12,826 bases of DNA, from NCBI GenBank assembly GCA_002413395.1, contig DHWX01000109.1:130493-143318 (forward strand). The letters are read 5' to 3'. The DNA comes from Polaromonas sp. UBA5171 (GTDB lineage Bacteria; Pseudomonadota; Gammaproteobacteria; Burkholderiales; Burkholderiaceae_C). Numbering within the stretch: the first letter of the stretch is position 1; each line of letters begins with the position of its first letter. Position numbers and translations under genes: made by a program. This document shows, in pieces, positions 6,934 to 12,826 of the stretch. A model generated the notes under the pieces. It was given only the letters and a program-made list of their open reading frames with translations, made no database searches and was not told where the DNA came from.

Positions 6934-9131
6934 CTGCGCTGACAGCCCGGCTCCACGGCAAGACTCAAGACTGGCTGCGTGTCACTCTCAGCCAGTATGT
7001 AACCAACGGACTTTCGGTTTCGCTCGGCCTGGTGCTGATCATGCTGGCACTTTTTGAATTTTCAGGTCTGGCCGCCGCTTCCAGCGCCGCTGTTGGGGTC
7101 ATCATCACCAGCTTGCCAGACGTTCCCTCGCCACGCCGACGCAAGCTCATGCAAATACTGCCCGCGCCGCTCCTGGGCGCACCGCTGTTTATGCTGGTTC
7201 AATTCACCCGCCAGGACAGCCTGCTGCTGGGCGGCGTGCTGGTTACTGGTACGTTTCTGGCCGTCATGCTGATGGCTTGGGGCAAGCGTGGCGGGCCCAT
7301 CTGTTTTTCGCTGCTGTTTTCAATGCTCTTTTCGATGGCCGCGCCACCCATGACTTCGCTGGAACAAGTCATTTCACACACAGGCTGGTTTTTGGCTGGT
7401 GCCATGTTGTACATGGTTTGGGCCGTACTGACCACACACCTGCTCAACCGGCGGTTTCGCGCGCAGTTGCTGGCCGAATGCCTGCACAGCTTTGCCGGAA
7501 TCCTGCGTACCCAGTCGCAGCGTTTTGCGCAGCAGCCCAACCACCAGGCCTTGCTGGAAGCCATGCTGAACCAGCAGGCCAGCTTTGCCGATCAACTCCA
7601 AACCACCCGCGATGTGGTGCTGGAGTCGCCCACCACGCGCACGCGCCAGCAATACGCCGCCATGCTGTTGAGCCTGCTCGAGGCGCGCGATCACCAGTTG
7701 GCTTGCGACCTGGACCTCGATTTCCTGCTGGAGCAGCAGGCCACCGTTCCACTCCTGCCCGCCCTGCAGCAGGCGCTGAACGCCATTGCCACCGATATGG
7801 AAACGCTCGGCATGGCACTGCTGCTGGGCCAGCGGCGGCAAGCGATTCGTCCGATTGGCGACTTGCGCCCGCAACTGGCCGACATGCTCCCGCCTCGCCC
7901 GGCCACAAGAGCAACACTGGTCCCGGATCCGGTCCGGACCGACGCCCCGGACATCGCTGCACTGCTGCGCAACATCGCTGACCGGATTGGCCACATCAAC
8001 GACGAAGCGGTCAAAATCGCTGCCCTGGCGCGCGGCGACGTGGTGCCCGAGTTGAGCCTGGTCCGCAGCCAATGGCAGCTGTTTGTCAGCAGCACCCAAT
8101 GGAGCTGGAAGCCGCTGCTTGGGCAGTTGAGCTGGCGCGCACCTACCTTGCGCTATGCGCTGCGGGCCACACTGGCCGTGGTAACCGGCTACGTGGTCGC
8201 CATGCATCTGCCCTGGGCCACGCACGAGTACTGGATATTGATCACCATCGTTGTCGTCATGCGCGGAAATCTGGCGCAAACCCTGCAACGCCGCAATGCA
8301 CGCGTGGCCGGCACGGTACTTGGTTGCCTGCTGGTCATGGCCTTGCTGACCACCCACCCGGGTGCCAAGGCACTTTTCCTGATAGTGGCCCTGAGCACGG
8401 GCCTAGCTCACGCATTTGCCCTGCGCCGCTACCTGTACACAACCATTGCGGGCACAGTCAGCGGCCTGTTGCAGGCACACCTGCTGCTGGTCGGCTTGCA
8501 GCCCACGTTTGCAATTGGCGAGCGGCTGGCCGACACGGTCTTCGGTGCCCTGCTGGCCTGGATTTTCAGCTACGTCCTGCCCGCCTGGGAACGCCACCAG
8601 ATCCCGGGTCTGATCAAACGCAGCATCAAGGCACAAGGCCAACATGCCAGGCTGGCGCTGGCTCTGCTAAGCAGCACGCAGACCTCGGACCTGAAATGGC
8701 GACTGGCGCGCCGCGAAGCCTACGACAGCCTGTCGGCCCTCACGCTGGCCACCCAGCGCACCCTGGCCGAACCGCGCCAGGTTCGCCCGCTGCTGGAGCC
8801 GCTGGAAGCCCTGCAGGCGCGCAGTTATCAATTGCTGGCCCAGCTCACAGCCGTCAAATCCATGTTGCTGCGGCGCGGCCAGCTCGACCTGGAGCGCGCC
8901 AGGCCCGCGCTGCTGCACGCCACGCAGTGCATTGAAGCCGAGCTGTCAGAAATCCCTCCCAAGGAGCCAGACGTCAGCACACCCAGCTTCAGCATTGCAG
9001 GGCAACCTTATCTGCCACGACCCGACCTGCTGGTCGCCACCGACCTCACACCCTGGCTGCTGCGCCGGTTGCAACTGGCCTGCGCCATTGCCCACGAGTT
9101 GCGGCTAGCGGCAAGCCGCGTTCGCGTCTGA
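6930..9131 (+). CDS. FUSC family (YccS-like, aromatic acid exporter superfamily) inner-membrane protein
   Basis: 733-residue integral membrane protein with two hydrophobic blocks separated by a long soluble stretch, the layout and approximate length of E. coli YccS. The N-terminal block (about residues 24-172) has several membrane segments, with SSAAVGVIITSLPDVPSP at 51-68. The middle (about 175-400) is hydrophilic and helical. The second block (about 405-555) contains the fusaric-acid-resistance-type core, including WILITIVVVMRGNLAQTL and RNARVAGTVLG near residue 455. The C-terminal 180 residues are soluble. Related proteins include the p-hydroxybenzoic acid efflux protein AaeB, but most YccS-like members have no proven substrate. 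ATG 6930 is the first start after an in-frame TGA at 6918. It stands alone on the + strand between the pigment genes and the hcr operon; export of an aromatic acid or pigment precursor is conjecture. Confidence 0.85.
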   Translation: MTALTARLHGKTQDWLRVTLSQYVTNGLSVSLGLVLIMLALFEFSGLAAASSAAVGVIITSLPDVPSPRRRKLMQILPAPLLGAPLFMLVQFTRQDSLLLGGVLVTGTFLAVMLMAWGKRGGPICFSLLFSMLFSMAAPPMTSLEQVISHTGWFLAGAMLYMVWAVLTTHLLNRRFRAQLLAECLHSFAGILRTQSQRFAQQPNHQALLEAMLNQQASFADQLQTTRDVVLESPTTRTRQQYAAMLLSLLEARDHQLACDLDLDFLLEQQATVPLLPALQQALNAIATDMETLGMALLLGQRRQAIRPIGDLRPQLADMLPPRPATRATLVPDPVRTDAPDIAALLRNIADRIGHINDEAVKIAALARGDVVPELSLVRSQWQLFVSSTQWSWKPLLGQLSWRAPTLRYALRATLAVVTGYVVAMHLPWATHEYWILITIVVVMRGNLAQTLQRRNARVAGTVLGCLLVMALLTTHPGAKALFLIVALSTGLAHAFALRRYLYTTIAGTVSGLLQAHLLLVGLQPTFAIGERLADTVFGALLAWIFSYVLPAWERHQIPGLIKRSIKAQGQHARLALALLSSTQTSDLKWRLARREAYDSLSALTLATQRTLAEPRQVRPLLEPLEALQARSYQLLAQLTAVKSMLLRRGQLDLERARPALLHATQCIEAELSEIPPKEPDVSTPSFSIAGQPYLPRPDLLVATDLTPWLLRRLQLACAIAHELRLAASRVRV

Positions 9132-9172
9132 GCCCTTGCGACCCCTTATTAAAATCAAGCCACCCGGGATTC

Positions 9173-9239
9173 AGGAGAAACCGTTATCAACGCAAGCATT
9201 GCGCCGCACACGCCCATGACTGAATCAGTAAGTTTTTAG
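9173..9239 (+). pseudogene. possible beheaded gene start (remnant)
   Basis: A strong ribosome-binding site, AGGAG (9173-9177), follows an AT-rich TATTAAAATC stretch (about 9148-9157) that could be a -10 region. Eight nt after AGGAG comes ATC (9186), and from there the frame reads 17 sense codons to TAG (9237-9239), with an in-frame ATG at 9216 giving only MTESVSF. This has the layout of a normal gene start whose initiation codon was lost and whose body is missing. It sits in the only unassigned stretch between the FUSC gene and the oppositely oriented hcr operon. I do not recognise the parent gene, and chance cannot be excluded. Confidence 0.25.
9191..9237 (+). terminator. possible weak terminator hairpins after the FUSC gene
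   Basis: CGCAAGCATTGCG (9191-9203) folds as a 5-bp stem with a 3-nt loop, and ACTGAATCAGT (9219-9229) is a second short palindrome followed shortly by five T (9233-9237). Either could end the FUSC transcript before it runs into the opposing hcr operon. The stems are short, so support is weak. Confidence 0.25.
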
Positions 9240-9244
9240 TGACG

Positions 9245-10216
9245 TTAACCTGCCATCAACCGATGAACCAACCGTCGCACCAGAATCGGCACGACGCGAC
9301 GGCGGTAGGTGGCCGGTGCGAGGGTGGTTTCCATCGGGCCGATCTGCTTGCGCAAGAGCTTGTCAACGCGCATCAACGCATCGTCAAGCGGTAACGCGCA
9401 GAGTTCATCCAGTCCGGCGATTAACAGCGGACGCGAATCAGATCCCGTCGTGGCGATGCGCAGATCGTGCAGCCCATCGTCCGCGCAGCGCAATGCCACT
9501 GCGACCCCGACCAGCGGAAAATCAATGGCACCGCGGGTTCGTATTTTTTCATAGCCGGAACGCCAGCCACTCGCCACCGGCACACTTACCGCCACCAGCA
9601 ATTCACCCGGCGCGAGTGTGAGATAGGCGATACCGTCATCTGCAAAAATTTCTGCCAGCGGAACCTGGCGCCGCCCCAATGGTCCGGCGATGTCGGCGAC
9701 GGCCGCGTGCACCATCAGCGTCGGTGCCAGGTCGCCGCTATAGGCAGCGTAGCAACGATCCGACTTGGGCGCGACGCGGCAGGTGTCCCCGGACAGCTTC
9801 ATGCAGAAGTTGATCGCCGTGCGCCATGGTTCGCTCTGGTTGTAATAGCGACAGCGCGTATCCAAACAAAGGTTGCCACCAAGGGTGCCGACCGCACGAT
9901 GGGTCGGGCCGGCAATCGCCAGAGCAGCTTGTGCGATGGCCGGATAGTCGCGCGCCAGCAGCGGGTGCGTGGCCAGTTGTTCGATGCTGGTGCCAGCACC
10001 AATGCGCACACCCTTGTTGTCGACCGTGATGCCGCGCAGTTCCGCAACATCGCTCAAGTCAATCAATGTGTCTGCCTGCATCAGGCCGCGCCGCATCGCC
10101 GGCATCAGGTCGGTGCCGCCCGCCAGAAAGCGGGTTTCACCAGAACCAGCCCGGGCCGCAACGGCTTCGGTGATCGAACGTGGTCGCAGCAGGCTGAAGT
10201 TGGGTAGTAATTCCAT
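9245..10216 (-). CDS. hcrB: 4-hydroxybenzoyl-CoA reductase, beta (FAD and [4Fe-4S]) subunit
   Basis: 323-residue FAD-binding subunit of a xanthine-oxidase-family enzyme that reductively removes the para-hydroxyl of 4-hydroxybenzoyl-CoA to give benzoyl-CoA. FAD-contacting motifs are FLAGGTDLMPAMR at residues 30-42 and GTLGGNLCLDT at 110-120. The diagnostic element is an insert after the second motif with Cys122, Cys138, Cys146 and Cys155, the spacing I recall for the extra [4Fe-4S] cluster of Thauera aromatica HcrB; ordinary xanthine dehydrogenase FAD subunits lack it. That cluster is tied to running electrons toward the molybdenum site. A further Cys117 lies just before it. The start ATG 10216 overlaps the hcrA stop by one nucleotide (TGATG), with AAGAGGAA 8 nt upstream. 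It is the last gene of the operon as seen here. Function assignment is strong; substrate specificity is by homology only. Confidence 0.9.
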   Translation of the reverse strand: MELLPNFSLLRPRSITEAVAARAGSGETRFLAGGTDLMPAMRRGLMQADTLIDLSDVAELRGITVDNKGVRIGAGTSIEQLATHPLLARDYPAIAQAALAIAGPTHRAVGTLGGNLCLDTRCRYYNQSEPWRTAINFCMKLSGDTCRVAPKSDRCYAAYSGDLAPTLMVHAAVADIAGPLGRRQVPLAEIFADDGIAYLTLAPGELLVAVSVPVASGWRSGYEKIRTRGAIDFPLVGVAVALRCADDGLHDLRIATTGSDSRPLLIAGLDELCALPLDDALMRVDKLLRKQIGPMETTLAPATYRRRVVPILVRRLVHRLMAG

Positions 10217-12561
10217 CAGGCGACTTCCTCTTCAGTAACAATTGGCGCTGGCTTGGCGCGTGCGGTGCCGCGTTTGCGACTGGAAATTGCTTCCAGCACC
10301 CGATCCGGCGTCAGCGGCAGTTGTCTGATGCTTGTGCCGGTTGCGTGCTGGACCGCCGCTGCAATCGCAGCCGGCATTCCGGCCAGCGGCCCTTCGCTCG
10401 CCTCCTTGGCGCCGAACGGGCCGTTGGGATCAATGGTTTCAACAATGAATACCTCAATGTCCGGCGACTCGACAAAGGTTGGCACGCGGTATTCGAGCAA
10501 GCTGGCGGCGGCGTGCTTGCCATCCTTGCCGTAAGTGGTTTCTTCAGACAGCGCCTGGCCCATGCCCATCCACACCGCGCCCTGCACCTGGCCTTCGACC
10601 GAGAGCGGATTGATCGCAAAACCGCAGTCGAGCGCGGTCCATACCTTCTCAACCTTGACGGTGCCGAGGTCGCTGTCGACGCTGACCTCAACCACCGACG
10701 CCGAGTAGGAAAAACCCATGGTGGAGCCGACTGCGCCGCCCTTTTGCTTGCCACCCTGGAATTCGATCGGACAGGTGTAGGTACCCTTGACGGTGAGCGT
10801 GCCGGTATCGATCAATGCTTCGGCTACCACGTCGTTGAAAGCGACGGCGCGTTCGGGTTGATTGAACACCGTATACGCTTCGCCCAGGCATTCGACCTGT
10901 TGCGGCGTGACTTTCAAGCGACGGGCAGCGGCTTCAACCAGAATTTTTTTCAGATTTTCGGCGGCCTGGATCGCCGCATTGCCGCCCATGAATGTGACGC
11001 GCGACGAGTATGAGCCGTTGTCTTTGGGCGTGATGGCCGAATCGTTGGCGATGACGCGCACCCGGCCATAGTCCACGCCCAGCACTTCCACCACCGCTTG
11101 CGTGAGGATCGTCGAGGAGCCTTGGCCAATATCGGCGGCTCCGGTGAGTATGGTGATGCCGGCATCAAAGTCCAGCTTCAGAATAATGGTTGCGTGCGGC
11201 TCGCCGGTCCAGTGCACCGGCTTGGCCGAGCCACTGACGAAGTGCGAACAGGCGATGCCCAACCCGTGTCCCGGCAGCAGCTTGCCGATGCGCGCGCGCC
11301 ATCCGCTGGCCTGTTCGACCAGGTCCAGACACTCGGACAGGCCGTACGACATCACTTTCAAGCCGTTGATCGTGTCGGCGGGGGCATTGAGCAAATTGCG
11401 GCGGCGCACTTCGAACGGATCGAGTCCGAGTTCCTTGGCCATCGAATCCATCACTGATTCGAACGCAAAGCGGGTGTTCACGGTGCCGTGACCGCGCATC
11501 GCGCCGCATGGCGGGGTGTTGCTATAGACGCGATAACCGTCGTACTTGACGGCCGGGATGTCATACAGACCGTTCAGCAGCGCGCCGGCATACAGGATGG
11601 TGACGATGCCGTAGCCGCCGTAGGCGCCGCCGCGCATCACCATTTCCAGTTCGCAGGCGGTTATGCGACCGTCGTTCTTCATGCCGAGCTTGAGTCGCAC
11701 ATGGCTTTCCGGGCGGCCACGATGGGTCAGGAAGGTTTCCTCGCGCGACAGTTTCATACGTACCGTGCCGCCGGCGGCGCGCGCCAGCAGCGCGCAGATT
11801 ATTTCGAAATTGAGGGTCTCGGTGCGCGCGCCGAAACCGCCACCAACAAAGGGCTTGATGACGCGGATGCGCGAGGTGTCTAGGCCAAGGCAACGCGCCA
11901 GCGTCAGATGCACGTAATACGGCACCTGCGAAACCGTGTGCAGCGTAAGCTGATCGCGCTCGACGTCATAAGTCGCCATCGCGGCGTGCGGTTCCATATG
12001 CGCATGGCTGACTTCGGCGCATTCGAAGCTCTGTTCGCGCACCAGGTCGGCCTCGGCAAAGCCGGCTGCTGCATCGCCGAACTCGTTGTGCACTTCGCGT
12101 TCCAGGTTGCCTTTTTTGTTTTCATGCAGCAGCACCGCGTCGGGCGCACGGGCGCTCTTGGCATCGGTGTAGACCGGCAGTTCACGCACTTCCATGCGAA
12201 TCAGTTTCAGTGCCGCAACCGCGGTCGCGTCGTCCACGGCGGCCACCGCCGCCACCGGTTCGCCGAAGTAACGGACCCGATCGCGCGCCATCGGAAATTC
12301 GTTTTGCGCCACCGGCAAGATTCCGTACGGCGTGTCGCATGCATCGCCGGTGATGATCGCCACCACACCTGGCAACTTGATCGCCTCGGAAATATCAACG
12401 CTTATTATTTCAGCGTGCGCGAATGGGCTGCGATAGATGCGTCCGGCCAGTGCTTCCGGTGCAAACAGATCGGCCGTATAGCGGGCGCGGCCGGTGACTT
12501 TTTCAATGCCGTCGACCAGTGGAATGCGCTGGCCGGCACCCATATTGGGTTGCGGGTTCAT
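10216..12561 (-). CDS. hcrA: 4-hydroxybenzoyl-CoA reductase, alpha (molybdopterin) subunit
   Basis: 781-residue catalytic subunit that binds the molybdenum cofactor and, with the FAD and 2Fe-2S subunits, dehydroxylates 4-hydroxybenzoyl-CoA in the cytoplasm. It starts with the domain common to aldehyde oxidase/xanthine dehydrogenase (KVTGRARYTADL, about residues 21-32). Cofactor-binding elements follow in order: VGGGFGAR near 243-250, CGAMRGHGTVNTRFAFE around 350-370, GAADIGQGSSTILTQ in the middle, and GAKEASEGPLAGMP near the end, where Glu at about 720 is in the position of the family's catalytic Glu. Its length is close to known HcrA proteins (about 770 residues); the slightly long C-terminal tail (RKRGTARAKPAP) is basic and probably disordered. 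The start is supported by AAGGAG 7 nt upstream and a 4-nt ATGA overlap with hcrC. The Moco must be inserted by chaperones not seen in the window. Related phenolyl-CoA or other hydroxylases are less likely given the HcrB insert. Confidence 0.9.
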   Translation of the reverse strand: MNPQPNMGAGQRIPLVDGIEKVTGRARYTADLFAPEALAGRIYRSPFAHAEIISVDISEAIKLPGVVAIITGDACDTPYGILPVAQNEFPMARDRVRYFGEPVAAVAAVDDATAVAALKLIRMEVRELPVYTDAKSARAPDAVLLHENKKGNLEREVHNEFGDAAAGFAEADLVREQSFECAEVSHAHMEPHAAMATYDVERDQLTLHTVSQVPYYVHLTLARCLGLDTSRIRVIKPFVGGGFGARTETLNFEIICALLARAAGGTVRMKLSREETFLTHRGRPESHVRLKLGMKNDGRITACELEMVMRGGAYGGYGIVTILYAGALLNGLYDIPAVKYDGYRVYSNTPPCGAMRGHGTVNTRFAFESVMDSMAKELGLDPFEVRRRNLLNAPADTINGLKVMSYGLSECLDLVEQASGWRARIGKLLPGHGLGIACSHFVSGSAKPVHWTGEPHATIILKLDFDAGITILTGAADIGQGSSTILTQAVVEVLGVDYGRVRVIANDSAITPKDNGSYSSRVTFMGGNAAIQAAENLKKILVEAAARRLKVTPQQVECLGEAYTVFNQPERAVAFNDVVAEALIDTGTLTVKGTYTCPIEFQGGKQKGGAVGSTMGFSYSASVVEVSVDSDLGTVKVEKVWTALDCGFAINPLSVEGQVQGAVWMGMGQALSEETTYGKDGKHAAASLLEYRVPTFVESPDIEVFIVETIDPNGPFGAKEASEGPLAGMPAAIAAAVQHATGTSIRQLPLTPDRVLEAISSRKRGTARAKPAPIVTEEEVA

Positions 12562-12826
12562 GCGTCCACTCCTTCGGTGGCACCGTTGCGGTTACGGGCA
12601 GCGGCCTGCACCGATTCGATGATTTTCACGTATCCGGTGCAGCGGCACAGATTCCCGGCCAGTGCAGCACGGATCTCGTCGGCCGACGGGTCAGGATTGC
12701 GCCGCAGCAGCGCTTCCGCCGCCATGATCATGCCGGGCGTACAGTAGCCGCATTGGGTGCCAAGCTTTTCGTTGAACGCTTTCTGGAGCACTGACAGGCG
12801 GCCCGCTTTGGCCAGCGACTCAACCG
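12558..12826 (-). CDS. hcrC: 4-hydroxybenzoyl-CoA reductase, gamma ([2Fe-2S]) subunit, partial (N-terminus off window)
   Basis: The visible 88 C-terminal residues belong to the two-cluster iron-sulfur subunit that passes electrons between the molybdenum site and FAD. They include CGYCTPGM and GNLCRCTGY, giving the CX2C-X31-CXC arrangement of the second [2Fe-2S] cluster. The plant-ferredoxin-like first cluster and the start codon lie beyond the right edge, since the frame stays open through base 12824. The GTG at 12791 lies inside the conserved domain and is not a real start. Known subunits have about 160 residues, so roughly the C-terminal half is seen. The stop overlaps the hcrA start by 4 nt (ATGA), so the order is hcrC-hcrA-hcrB. 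Confidence 0.88.
   Translation of the reverse strand, partial: VESLAKAGRLSVLQKAFNEKLGTQCGYCTPGMIMAAEALLRRNPDPSADEIRAALAGNLCRCTGYVKIIESVQAAARNRNGATEGVDA

Noticed and set aside
7277..8935. Several long alternative frames on both strands within the FUSC gene
   Set aside because: They are low-complexity Ala/Arg/Pro/His-rich shadows typical of GC-rich DNA; the FUSC frame has coherent membrane segments and the conserved RVAGTVLG core.
1..12826. CRISPR arrays, tRNA/rRNA genes, insertion sequences or phage genes
   Set aside because: I looked for regularly spaced repeats, transposase motifs, terminal inverted repeats and tRNA-like cloverleaf sequence and saw none.

Overview
The window looks like the chromosome of a GC-rich proteobacterium, most likely a betaproteobacterium (Burkholderiales or Rhodocyclales). 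This rests on coding style and on a pairing of an aryl-polyene-type pigment cluster with 4-hydroxybenzoyl-CoA reductase genes. The taxonomic call is inference.

Region 1 (1-3534, + strand) is a tightly packed operon of aryl polyene (APE/xanthomonadin-like) type II polyketide genes. In order it holds a beta-ketoacyl synthase (5' end off the window), a short ketosynthase-like chain length factor, an ApeP-type hotdog dehydratase, a FabG-type ketoreductase and a UbiE-like SAM methyltransferase. The first four genes are 1 nt apart or overlap by 7 and 4 nt. Together they supply condensation, ketoreduction and dehydration for building a conjugated polyene on an acyl carrier protein. Carrier proteins, starter-activating ligase and exporter are not visible and presumably lie to the left.

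Region 2 (3558-6569, - strand) converges on region 1 and reads, in transcription order, a flavin-dependent halogenase-like FAD enzyme, a PlsC-like acyltransferase and a family 2 glycosyltransferase. These fit tailoring and membrane anchoring of the polyene. A hairpin whose two arms contain the stop codons of both converging operons separates the regions.

Region 3 (6570-6929) is a 360-bp, comparatively AT-rich divergent intergenic region. It leads rightward to a large FUSC/aromatic acid exporter-family (YccS-like) inner-membrane protein (6930-9131).

Region 4 (9132-9244) holds no intact gene, but it contains what looks like the beheaded start of one: a good ribosome-binding site followed by 17 sense codons and a stop. 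It may mark an old junction.

Region 5 (9245-12826, - strand) is an hcrC-hcrA-hcrB operon with 4- and 1-nt overlaps. It encodes the three-subunit molybdenum/iron-sulfur/FAD 4-hydroxybenzoyl-CoA reductase, a hallmark of anaerobic phenolic degradation. The FAD subunit carries the cysteine-rich insert that binds the extra [4Fe-4S] cluster. The 2Fe-2S subunit runs off the right edge, so its N-terminus is missing.

Nothing in the window is an obviously unprecedented system. The most interesting points are the halogenase candidate in the pigment cluster, the co-location of three functions that may touch 4-hydroxybenzoate (polyene starter, aromatic-acid-exporter-like protein, 4-hydroxybenzoyl-CoA reductase), a ketoreductase lacking the usual active-site Asn, and the possible gene-junction scar.
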